Assembly (NCBI GenBank): GCA_023428365.1
Contig: JAEYYQ010000557.1
Location: 1 to 7,784 of the forward strand
DNA: 7,784 nt
Source: Pseudomonadota bacterium
Lineage (GTDB): Bacteria; Pseudomonadota; Alphaproteobacteria; Rhizobiales; Hyphomicrobiaceae
Direction of reading: 5' to 3'
Part shown: piece after piece, positions 1 to 5,143 of the stretch
Numbering within the stretch: the stretch's first letter is position 1
Layout: every line of letters starts with the position of its first letter
Notes under the pieces: generated by a model
The model's database searches: none
What the model was told of the DNA's origin: nothing
What the model saw: only the letters and a program-made list of their open reading frames with translations
Made by a program: the position numbers and the translations under genes

Positions 1-345
1 ATTCAGTTCGGCAAGCCGATCTACAGCTTTCCGCGAGTTGCCAATAAAATCGTGATGATGGCAGCCGACGTGATGATGGCGCGCCAGCTCAGCTATTTCG
101 CCGCCCGCGAAAAGGATCAGGGCCGGCGCTGCGATCTCGAAGCGGGAATGGCGAAACTGCTCGGCGCGCGCGTCGCCTGGGCCGCTGCCGACAATGCGTT
201 GCAGATCCATGGCGGCAACGGTTTCGCCCTGGAATATCCGATCTCGCGCGTTCTCTGTGATGCCCGGATTCTCAATATCTTCGAGGGCGCAGCTGAAATT
301 CAGGCCCAGGTTATCGCCCGACGGCTGCTGGAAGGCGCCAATTGA
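1..345 (+). CDS. Acyl-CoA dehydrogenase, C-terminal part (5' end outside window)
   Basis: The last 114 residues of a FAD-dependent acyl-CoA dehydrogenase, read in frame from base 1. The family oxidises acyl-CoA thioesters to trans-2-enoyl-CoA in the cytoplasm and passes electrons to electron-transferring flavoprotein. The visible part is the C-terminal helical domain. It shows an FGKPI start, an LSYFAA stretch, the QIHGGNGF motif (residues 68-75), an arginine-rich RVLCDARI segment, and FEGAAEIQ (94-101). The Glu of this last motif (residue 95) aligns with the catalytic base of medium-chain and glutaryl-CoA dehydrogenases, where the motif is usually EGT; here it is EGA. The length matches the final third of a roughly 380-residue enzyme. 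The substrate cannot be told from this fragment. A weak 4-bp stem (346-358) follows the stop codon. Confidence 0.93.
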   Translation: MQFGKPIYSFPRVANKIVMMAADVMMARQLSYFAAREKDQGRRCDLEAGMAKLLGARVAWAAADNALQIHGGNGFALEYPISRVLCDARILNIFEGAAEIQAQVIARRLLEGAN

Positions 346-718
346 CGGCGTGTTGCCGACGCATTTTCTGTTTTCCCTAACAGCCGCTCAACGAAAACCG
401 CGGCATTTATCGGATATTTTGTCGCAAACAAACCCTTTCTCGCCAACCACGCAGTTTCGTGAACGCTGTGAATAACGGCCCCAAGCACCGCAATTGAACG
501 CTGATCGCGGCGCCATTTATGAATGAACTGTCTCCCTGAATAAAAATGCGGCACACGATAAATTCGACCTGTGGCGGGTTTCCGAGTGACCGCGCGCTGT
601 GATCGCGAACAAGATCCGCAAACGTCCTTTTTCTGGGCGCCAGACGACCTTGATATCCTGGATCTAATTCGCAAAATCTCCGTTCTCCGACAGTTTGTGT
701 TGGTCACGGAGGAAACCG
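346..718. other. Intergenic stretch without a supported gene
   Basis: I find no convincing gene in these 373 bases. Right after the dehydrogenase stop is a 4-bp stem with a 5-base loop (346-358), with T runs only about 5-16 bases further on, so it is at best a poor terminator. The middle is moderately AT-rich (for example 395-440) with no ribosome binding site followed by a credible ORF. Near the end lies a promoter candidate for the next gene, listed separately. Confidence 0.5.
650..677 (+). promoter_or_regulatory. Candidate sigma70-type promoter for the 190-residue gene
   Basis: TTGATA (650-655, 5 of 6 matches to the -35 consensus) is followed after 16 bases by CAAAAT (672-677, 4 of 6 matches to the -10 consensus). 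Transcription would begin near 684, giving a leader of about 35 bases. The -10 match is weak and alphaproteobacterial promoters are poorly defined by sequence alone, so this is tentative. Confidence 0.3.
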
Positions 719-1291
719 ATGAACCGGGCATATAAAGAAAACGCCAGGCCAGCCGCATTGATAAGCTACGCTGCCCTTGTGCAAAACGCCCCGCCCGACG
801 GCAAAACCTGCAATGATAATGCCGACGACGTTCACATCAGATTTGCCGCGAACATAGGCCGGGTTCTCCACGCCCGCGCGGTACAGAAACTGACGAGAGT
901 TCTGGAACATCACCCCGGCGTTTTCGTGGTGTACAATGACAATCTCATCGCAATTCCCTCTCCGACCGCTCAAGGTTTCAGCATGTCTATCGTAACCGAT
1001 AGGGGAAGATGCACTGTCGTTTTCGGACAATGGGAGGATGACTTCGCATCAGCCGACGAAGCTGTCGCTCTGATCGACGAGGCTCTTTATGGCGATGTGC
1101 GGATGCGGGTCGATATCGGTGAACGGGCGTCGCGTTGGGTGCTGGAGCGCCGCCTGCCAAGCGGCACCTGGATCGAACAGCCTCGTTCGTGCCCCGAGGA
1201 CATCCCACAGCTCATGCAGCGGCACGTGAGAACTGCCTACCTGCACAACGATTTTCGGCGCATTCGCTGGACCGTCATCGGTCGCGATTAG
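719..1291 (+). CDS. Uncharacterised 190-residue protein
   Basis: I do not recognise this protein. The ATG at 719 is chosen because GGAGG (708-712) sits 6 bases upstream; an in-frame TTG at 695 has no such site. There is no signal peptide or membrane segment, so it is probably cytoplasmic. The N-terminal 35 residues are rich in Ala, Asn and Asp and look poorly ordered. A hydrophobic HPGVFVVYNDNLIAIP stretch and a later RGRCTVVFGQWEDDFASADEAVALIDEAL stretch (described here in outline) suggest an alternating beta and helix fold. The C-terminal third is rich in Arg and Trp, with WVLERR, GTWIEQ and RRIRWTV segments that look like beta strands. It has three cysteines (Cys32, Cys101, Cys161) that form no metal-binding motif. 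It stands alone between the dehydrogenase gene and the small-gene unit. The strong ribosome binding site and sustained reading frame support a real gene. Confidence 0.72.
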   Translation: MNRAYKENARPAALISYAALVQNAPPDGKTCNDNADDVHIRFAANIGRVLHARAVQKLTRVLEHHPGVFVVYNDNLIAIPSPTAQGFSMSIVTDRGRCTVVFGQWEDDFASADEAVALIDEALYGDVRMRVDIGERASRWVLERRLPSGTWIEQPRSCPEDIPQLMQRHVRTAYLHNDFRRIRWTVIGRD

Positions 1292-1338
1292 TGCCGCGGC
1301 GACCGCTTTGACGTCATAAGCATTGGAAAAACACTTCG

Positions 1339-1367
1339 TTGGGAGGGCCAGGCGAAGCCGCTATATG
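1339..1367 (+). promoter_or_regulatory. Candidate promoter for the small-gene unit
   Basis: TTGGGA (1339-1344) and TATATG (1362-1367) are separated by exactly 17 bases, each matching 4 of 6 consensus positions. Transcription would begin near 1374. This would give the cysteine-tailed ORF a leader of about 120 bases, which contains all three hairpins described next. The match is modest and the assignment is inferred from position. Confidence 0.3.
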
Positions 1368-1422
1368 AGAAATGTCGACGCCTATCCTGGGCTCGACCGC
1401 GGTGATTTCGGCAGTTGAACTT

Positions 1423-1486
1423 GCGCCGCGTCATCAAACGCTAAGGCGCCACGAAGTGTCTTCGTGGACTCCGAATTGTGAGGAGT
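1423..1486 (+). promoter_or_regulatory. Structured leader: three consecutive hairpins ending in a base-paired ribosome binding site
   Basis: Three stems follow one another directly. P1 pairs GCGCCGCGT (1423-1431) with ACGC (1438-1441) and GGCGC (1445-1449), with a 6-base loop and a 3-base TAA bulge. P2 is a perfect 8-bp stem, CCACGAAG (1449-1456) with CTTCGTGG (1460-1467), closed by a TGT loop; it shares base 1449 with P1. P3 pairs ACTCC (1468-1472) with GGAGT (1482-1486) across a 9-base loop. The GGAG half of P3 is the core of the GAGGAG ribosome binding site (1480-1485) for the ORF at 1493. If P3 forms in RNA it would limit ribosome access, so the leader could control translation. No U run follows, so it is not a simple terminator. 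The stems are seen in the sequence; the control role is inference. Confidence 0.5.
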
Positions 1487-1492
1487 TGGCAA

Positions 1493-1579
1493 ATGACACA
1501 ACCGATTCTCGGATGTCTCCTCGGTGCAACGACCAGCATGTGTGCTGGCCGCATGATGTGCACGACCTGCTGTTGTTGA
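1493..1579 (+). CDS. 28-residue cysteine-tailed small ORF, possible leader peptide
   Basis: This ORF begins at an ATG 7 bases after GAGGAG (1480-1485) and ends at TGA 1577-1579. The peptide starts MTQPILGCLLG and ends MMCTTCCC. It has six cysteines (positions 8, 17, 23, 26, 27, 28), three of them as the last three residues. The middle is hydrophobic and contains three further methionines (16, 21, 22). I know no matching family. The tail satisfies a C-x3-C-C pattern as well as CxxCCC. A C-x3-C-C motif is known in copper-responsive leader ORFs of Rhodobacter and Bordetella, and runs of Cys codons at the end of leader ORFs give cysteine-responsive attenuation in mycobacteria. Either role would fit the hairpins on both sides. 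It could also be a free metal-binding peptide or a modified-peptide precursor, although no modifying enzyme is nearby. Existence of the gene rests on its ribosome binding site and position. Confidence 0.5.
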   Translation: MTQPILGCLLGATTSMCAGRMMCTTCCC

Positions 1580-1633
1580 TTTAAGCGGACGCACAGCACC
1601 ACTCACTGACCATCATTGAAGTTTGGTTTGAGA

Positions 1634-1650
1634 CGCTGCCTCTGGCAGCG
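1634..1650 (+). promoter_or_regulatory. Perfect hairpin abutting the ribosome binding site of the 73-residue gene
   Basis: CGCTGCC (1634-1640) and GGCAGCG (1644-1650) form a perfect 7-bp stem with a TCT loop. The last base of the stem begins the GGAGGAG ribosome binding site (1650-1656) for the ATG at 1662. The element lies 54 bases after the stop of the cysteine-tailed ORF. It could be an attenuation or translation-control hairpin, or a processing or stability element. No U run follows, so it is not an intrinsic terminator. Confidence 0.5.
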
Positions 1651-1661
1651 GAGGAGAGACT

Positions 1662-1883
1662 ATGTCTGAAGGATATTCACTCGAAGATTCCCACGGCGAA
1701 ACTGTCGGCATCGTTGTTCGCCAAAAAGGGGATCGCGGTTTTCGCTTCCATGCCGCCATCGGCAGGTATGATGCCTTGGATGGCCACCTGTTCGCCACAC
1801 CTATCGCCGCGCAAAAGGCGGTCAGGGACTTCGCGACGACGAAGAAGAACAAGGCTCGTCAGTTGGCGGCGGAGGCGGCGTAA
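1662..1883 (+). CDS. Uncharacterised 73-residue protein
   Basis: A small soluble protein that I cannot assign to a named family. The start is fixed by GGAGGAG (1650-1656), 5 bases before the ATG. It has three visible parts: an acidic N-terminus (MSEGYSLEDSHGE), a likely beta core made of TVGIVVRQ (14-21) and GFRFHAA (26-32), and a helix from about residue 46 (TPIAAQKAVRDF) ending in a basic, Ala-rich tail. The layout resembles short proteins that pair a three-strand sheet with one helix. There is no signal peptide, membrane segment or cysteine, so it contrasts with the cysteine-rich ORF upstream. Its TAA stop overlaps the ATG of the next gene (TAATG at 1881-1885), so the two are probably translated together. 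The DNA-level hairpin just upstream of its ribosome binding site may regulate it. Confidence 0.72.
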   Translation: MSEGYSLEDSHGETVGIVVRQKGDRGFRFHAAIGRYDALDGHLFATPIAAQKAVRDFATTKKNKARQLAAEAA

Positions 1884-2047
1884 TGAATACGATCATCGCC
1901 GCGCTCTCATGGGCTTGCGATCAGTATGCCAAGGCTCTGACCACCGCGTACTCCGACATTTCGGACGACCAATTCCGTGCACTGCGAGACGATGAAAAAC
2001 TCCGGCAAGCGCACGAAAGAATGGCTTTAGCGCTCGTGTATTTCTGA
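1883..2047 (+). CDS. 54-residue protein translationally coupled to the 73-residue gene
   Basis: This short gene starts at the ATG in TAATG (1883-1885), sharing one base with the stop of the gene before it. Its ribosome binding site would be the GGCGGAGG sequence (1867-1874) inside the end of that gene, about 8 bases upstream. The protein is largely helical by composition: an N-terminal amphipathic part (MNTIIAALSWACDQYAKAL) and a second charged part with SDDQFRALRDDEKLRQAHER, then a hydrophobic ALALVYF end. It has one cysteine and no obvious membrane span. I recognise no family. The tight coupling suggests it acts with the 73-residue protein, possibly as a partner in a complex; this is inference. 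The intrinsic terminator 25 bases after its stop closes the unit. Confidence 0.6.
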   Translation: MNTIIAALSWACDQYAKALTTAYSDISDDQFRALRDDEKLRQAHERMALALVYF

Positions 2048-2072
2048 TCGTCCACTAACGGACTGCATTCCG

Positions 2073-2104
2073 GACCGGGCCCATTCGTGAGCCCGGTCTT
2101 TTTT
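2073..2104 (+). terminator. Strong intrinsic terminator of the small-gene unit
   Basis: GACCGGGC (2073-2080) pairs perfectly with GCCCGGTC (2091-2098) across a 10-base loop and is followed at once by six T residues (2099-2104). This is a textbook Rho-independent terminator for the plus strand. The T run ends one base before the stop codon of the convergent cysB-like gene (2106-2108). In the minus direction the stem has no following U run, so it should act mainly in the plus direction. Confidence 0.88.
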
Positions 2105-2105
2105 A

Positions 2106-3035
2106 TCACTCGCCATTCACGCCGGTCAGCTTGCGGATTGCCGCCTCGGACAGTTCCGCCGAGCACAGTTCAATGAATTGATACGCGTAGCGCCGCAGGT
2201 AACTTCCCTTGCGCACCGCAATCCACGTCGTGTTGGTTTCGAACAGGTGCGGGCAATCCAGAAGCTGCAGCCCGCTGTCGCGCTCTGGCTCAAACGCCAT
2301 CGACGCAATGATCCCGACGCCGAGACCAAGGTTCACGTAGGCCTTCAGCACGTCAGTATCCATCGCCGACATGACGACATCGTGCGCGATGCCCGCCTGC
2401 GAGAAGGCTCGGTCGATGTTCGAGCGGCCGGCAAAACCCTCATGATAGGTAATGATCGGCCACTCACCAATCGCTTCGAGAGTGAGCGGCTGCACCGATG
2501 CCAGAGGATGTCCGCGCGGCACCACGATCCCGTGATTCCACGAGTAGTAGGGGAACGCTGCCAGGTTGGGCGTCTTCGACAGGGTCTCGGTCGCGATGCC
2601 GATTTCTGCCTCGCCAGCGAGCAGCATCGCCGCGATCTCCGGCGGGCTACCTTGATGAAGAACGAGATGGACTTTGGGAAAGGCCTTCATGAAGGCGGTG
2701 ATCACAGGCGCCAACGCATATCGCGCCTGCGTGTGCGTGGTCGCGACAGTGAGCTGCCCCTGATCTCGGTCTGCGAACTGCTGGCCCAGCCGCTTGATAT
2801 TTCCAACGTCCAGGAGAATACGGTCGACGATCTCGGCAAGTTCCCTACCCGGATCGGTCAAGCCCAGCAGACGCTTCCCCTTGCGGATGAACAACTCGAA
2901 GCCGAGTTCGTCCTCCAGGTCCTTGATGTGCTTGCTGACCCCTGATTGCGACGTGTAGAGCGCACCGGCGACCTCGGTCAGATTGAAGTTGCGGCGCACA
3001 GTCTCGCGGATGATGCGGAGCTGCTGGAAGTTCAT
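2106..3035 (-). CDS. cysB: CysB-type LysR-family transcriptional regulator
   Basis: A 309-residue LysR-family regulator of the CysB/Cbl group, which controls sulfate and sulfonate assimilation genes in response to cysteine-pathway metabolites. The ATG at 3035 is preferred over upstream in-frame codons (up to 3113) because MNFQQLRIIRE matches the usual CysB N-terminus, and a GAGAG lies about 8 bases upstream. The winged helix-turn-helix covers about residues 4-62, including YTSQSGVSKHIKDLEDELG. The effector domain follows from about residue 92. THTQ at 100-103 and Thr149 in IATE fall at the same numbers as sulfate-contact residues of enteric CysB as I recall them. However, Thr202 is replaced by Ala (FAGR in place of FTGR), so the ligand pocket may differ. 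The C-terminus is about 15 residues shorter than in E. coli. Cbl or another sulfonate regulator is an alternative. It is convergent with the small-gene unit and transcribed from an AT-rich upstream region. Confidence 0.88.
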   Translation of the reverse strand: MNFQQLRIIRETVRRNFNLTEVAGALYTSQSGVSKHIKDLEDELGFELFIRKGKRLLGLTDPGRELAEIVDRILLDVGNIKRLGQQFADRDQGQLTVATTHTQARYALAPVITAFMKAFPKVHLVLHQGSPPEIAAMLLAGEAEIGIATETLSKTPNLAAFPYYSWNHGIVVPRGHPLASVQPLTLEAIGEWPIITYHEGFAGRSNIDRAFSQAGIAHDVVMSAMDTDVLKAYVNLGLGVGIIASMAFEPERDSGLQLLDCPHLFETNTTWIAVRKGSYLRRYAYQFIELCSAELSEAAIRKLTGVNGE

Positions 3036-3189
3036 ATGAAAACTCTCAGTCTGCCAACCAGGGCACTTTGAACGGCTCCCTGCACGCGATTTCTGCCGCG
3101 GTGGATGGGACAATAAGATGAAAAAATATTCCTAAAAATGCAAATTTGAAAGCCAGAAATGGAAATCTAAATCTACCCACTCGAACAAT

Positions 3190-3199
3190 TGAAATTTCA
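3190..3199. promoter_or_regulatory. Palindrome upstream of cysB, operator candidate
   Basis: TGAAATTTCA is a perfect 10-base palindrome about 155 bases upstream of the cysB-like start, in an AT-rich stretch (about 3115-3200) unlike the surrounding GC-rich coding DNA. It could be part of a regulator binding region. A 10-base AT-rich palindrome can arise by chance, so confidence is low. Confidence 0.3.
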
Positions 3200-3206
3200 T
3201 CCTGCG

Positions 3207-3235
3207 CCCTGGAATTTTGTCATTCGATTCCAAGG
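3207..3235. promoter_or_regulatory. LysR-type T-N11-A box candidate
   Basis: CCCTGGAAT (3207-3215) and ATTCCAAGG (3227-3235) are inverted copies matching at 8 of 9 positions, separated by 11 bases, so the inner bases give the T-N11-A arrangement of LysR-family sites. It lies about 170-200 bases upstream of the cysB-like start codon and downstream of the mltB stop, where only the cysB-like gene could use it. Autoregulation by this LysR protein is the simplest reading. Binding is inferred from the arrangement, and other regulators are possible. Confidence 0.42.
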
Positions 3236-3257
3236 TTCCATCAACTCGCACAGCATT

Positions 3258-3285
3258 CGCTGCAGGCCCCCTTCGGCCTGCAGCG
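3258..3285 (-). terminator. Strong hairpin after mltB, possible terminator without U run
   Basis: CGCTGCAGGCC (3258-3268) and GGCCTGCAGCG (3275-3285) form a perfect 11-bp, GC-rich stem with a 6-base loop, 24 bases after the stop codon of the transglycosylase gene on the minus strand. No T run follows on either strand, so it may stabilise the mRNA 3' end, help Rho-dependent ending, or separate mltB from cysB expression. Confidence 0.45.
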
Positions 3286-3309
3286 TCTAGATGCCCCAAG
3301 CCCTCCAGC

Positions 3310-4125
3310 TTAATCAGCCAAGCGCTCGGCCATCACGGCAATGGTGCGCGCGTAGACGTCCGCCCGGTTCCAGGCCTTGATGACATCGTAGTTCGGGGAG
3401 CCCGGCTGCCACGAGGCGCCGCGCTTCCAGCCGTGCGCCTGCAGATAGTGCGCCGTCGACGCCAGCATGTCGGGGACGCTCTTGACGAGGTCGCGGCGCC
3501 CATCGCCATCGAAATCGACGGCATACTTGTCGTACGAACCCGGCAGGAACTGAACCTGTCCGATCTCACCAGCCCAGCCACCCCGCATCTCTTCCGGCCG
3601 CATGTCGTTTCTCTGAACGATCCTCAAGGCAGCCATCAGATGTTCGGAAAAGAACGCAGACCGGCGACAGTCGTAGGATAGTGTCGCGATGGACTGAATG
3701 ATCGAATACTTGCCAGCGCCGTCGCGGCCGAAATTCGTCTCCAGTCCCCAGATCGAAACCAGGATTTCCTGGGGAACGCCATAGCGCTTCTCAATGCTCG
3801 CCAATAGAGCGGCGTTGCGCTTCATCTGCGTACGGGCGCTGTTGATGAGATACGTGCCAACGCGGCGCTTGTAGAACTCCTCGAAGCTCAGCTTGAAGGA
3901 TTTCTGCGAGCGATCCCGGCTGATGACCGCCGTATCGTAATTGACGCCGGCCAGTGCTCTGTCGATCGTCGCTTGCGAGATGCCACTGGACCGGGCTTGC
4001 GACTTGAAATTTTCCAGCCACGCACTGAATCCGCGGCCATCATTGCCGCACGAGGCCGCGAGCACTGGCGACGCACTGAGCAACAAGCCCGCACCTGCAA
4101 TGGCAAGACACGCGCGCAGCCTCAT
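3310..4125 (-). CDS. mltB: MltB-type lytic murein transglycosylase
   Basis: A 271-residue periplasmic enzyme of the SLT_2/MltB family. The family cleaves the MurNAc-GlcNAc bond of peptidoglycan and forms 1,6-anhydroMurNAc ends, for wall growth and turnover. The ATG at 4125 is chosen because GGGGGAGG lies 6 bases upstream; an upstream in-frame start at 4149 has no comparable site. Residues 1-23 form a signal peptide (Arg-rich start, hydrophobic core, VLA cleavage site). The residues before Cys26 (AAS) do not fit a lipobox, so a soluble periplasmic form is likely, unlike lipoprotein MltB of E. coli. The catalytic Glu is Glu129 in ETNFG. GQVQFLP (189-195) is the substrate-groove motif, and DFDGDGRRD (204-212) resembles the EF-hand-like calcium loop of Slt35. 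Cys26 and Cys153 could form a disulfide. There is no C-terminal peptidoglycan-binding domain, as in the shorter alphaproteobacterial members. Confidence 0.9.
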   Translation of the reverse strand: MRLRACLAIAGAGLLLSASPVLAASCGNDGRGFSAWLENFKSQARSSGISQATIDRALAGVNYDTAVISRDRSQKSFKLSFEEFYKRRVGTYLINSARTQMKRNAALLASIEKRYGVPQEILVSIWGLETNFGRDGAGKYSIIQSIATLSYDCRRSAFFSEHLMAALRIVQRNDMRPEEMRGGWAGEIGQVQFLPGSYDKYAVDFDGDGRRDLVKSVPDMLASTAHYLQAHGWKRGASWQPGSPNYDVIKAWNRADVYARTIAVMAERLAD

Positions 4126-4380
4126 GGTCAGCCTCCCCCTCAACACCATCTGAACGACCTCCTCGTCTCGTTACGCCCAATGACTGATCCGCTGGCTCGA
4201 TGACTTGGCTCAGCAATTCACCGTTCCTCATGCCGAGCGTTTAGCAACGTCATGCGGAAATGACCACTGTTTCAGCGTAGTGCGGGAAGGTTCAGTCAAA
4301 GTTGCGGCAGAGCGCAAACAGCAGACGTCGCGATCTGAAAACCGGCGTGGTCCAGATTGCAGAGTTTCCGGGTGTTGCGA

Positions 4381-4408
4381 AAATCAGCAGCTCAGCTGGC
4401 GCTGATTT
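4381..4408 (-). terminator. Inverted repeat over the stop codon of the Crp/Fnr-like gene
   Basis: AAATCAGC (4381-4388) and GCTGATTT (4401-4408) are perfect 8-base inverted copies separated by 12 bases. Read on the minus strand, the hairpin includes the TGA stop (4384-4386) and ends in a short T run (TTTT). It may serve as a weak intrinsic terminator between this gene and mltB. The overlap with coding sequence and the short T run keep confidence low. Confidence 0.38.
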
Positions 4409-5115
4409 GTATTGTCGGCCAGCGCCCCGGCAGGTCCGCCGCTGTCTGACAGCGCAGCAAGCGCCTCGACGTCCCTGAGATATAAGGCATTCTGGGCCGT
4501 GAGCTCAATCAGCCGCTGGTTCTGGAGTTGAACCAAGGCCAGCGCGAGCAAGTCGATGCTGAGGCCGAGATAGTCCGCAACAATCGCGCTATTGGGAACG
4601 TCGTCGATGAGGTAGGGATCGCGACCTTCGCCACGATTGCGCCGGGATAGCGCGACCAGAAGAGCAGCCAAACGCGCCACAGGACGACCCTGGCCTTGCG
4701 CAGCTAGTGTCTCGCGCCGGTACTCAAACTCGCGGATGATCGCCGCGTTCAAACGTTTGTTCGTCCGCTGATCATCCGGACTGATGTCATCGAGAGCATG
4801 ACGCGGAAGGCAGGTAACCCACGTCTCAGCGACGGCGCGGGCATTGCACACATGGGTCGGCAGAAAGCCCATACCCACGATATCACCAGCAAAAGCAAAC
4901 TCTATAACGTCCGGTTTTCCGTCTGGGCCAGTTGTGTAAAGCCAAATCGCGCCTGAATCGATCCGGTAGAGATCCGACTTCAGATCACCGATCTCGAACA
5001 ACAGTTCATTGCTGGCAAGAATGCGCGCGGAGATTTCACGGCCATCTCCGCCCATATCGCCTTCCGACGACACCGTTACCGGTCCCGACCCGGCCTCGGC
5101 AGCAACGCGCGACAT
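4384..5115 (-). CDS. Crp/Fnr-family regulator with an atypical recognition helix
   Basis: A 243-residue protein of the Crp/Fnr family. The ATG at 5115 is preferred because GGAG lies 6 bases upstream; a GTG at 5136 would place that site inside the gene. A cyclic-nucleotide-binding-like beta barrel spans about residues 35-110, with LYRIDSGAIWLY and FAGDIVGMGF as its typical turns. A long dimer helix follows (about 115-142), then a helix-turn-helix (about 172-215) with the usual VADYLGL entry. Where FNR and FixK have an E-T-x-S-R recognition helix, this protein has D188, L189, L190, A191 and L192, so the Ser and Arg DNA contacts are missing and Glu is replaced by Asp. It lacks the N-terminal cysteine cluster of FNR; its cysteines are 90, 102 and 243. 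The signal it senses is unknown. It may bind a different site, or act weakly or not at all on DNA. Inverted repeats upstream may be its own operators. Confidence 0.82.
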   Translation of the reverse strand: MSRVAAEAGSGPVTVSSEGDMGGDGREISARILASNELLFEIGDLKSDLYRIDSGAIWLYTTGPDGKPDVIEFAFAGDIVGMGFLPTHVCNARAVAETWVTCLPRHALDDISPDDQRTNKRLNAAIIREFEYRRETLAAQGQGRPVARLAALLVALSRRNRGEGRDPYLIDDVPNSAIVADYLGLSIDLLALALVQLQNQRLIELTAQNALYLRDVEALAALSDSGGPAGALADNTNQRQLSC

Positions 5116-5143
5116 AAACAACTCCACACACCTCACGTTCTAT

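Noticed and set aside
346..358. Terminator after the acyl-CoA dehydrogenase gene
   Set aside because: The stem is only 4 bp, and the T runs lie several bases away and are interrupted.
300..758. Minus-strand ORF of 152 codons across the end of the dehydrogenase gene and the gap after it
   Set aside because: It overlaps a certain gene and the start of the 190-residue gene, has an Arg/Ser-rich shadow-like composition, and lacks a ribosome binding site I can support.
1468..1495. ROSE-type RNA thermometer
   Set aside because: The ribosome binding site is paired, but the conserved UYGCU sequence of ROSE elements is not seen, and the downstream ORF is not a small heat-shock protein.
1372..1584. 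Plus-strand ORF of 70 codons overlapping the cysteine-tailed ORF in another frame
   Set aside because: It has only a weak upstream purine stretch and runs through all three hairpins. The frame starting at 1493 has the better ribosome binding site. It cannot be fully excluded.
1382..1606. Minus-strand ORF of 74 codons
   Set aside because: It is antisense to the structured leader and small ORF, with no motif or supported start.
2178..2945. Plus-strand ORF of 255 codons
   Set aside because: It is antisense to the cysB-like gene, which has clear family motifs. The translation is Arg/Gln/His-rich, typical of an antisense shadow in GC-rich DNA.
4042..4056. Lipoprotein signal at Cys26 of the MltB-type protein
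   Set aside because: The residues before the cysteine (AAS) do not fit a lipobox, while a good signal peptidase I site (VLA) lies just before it.
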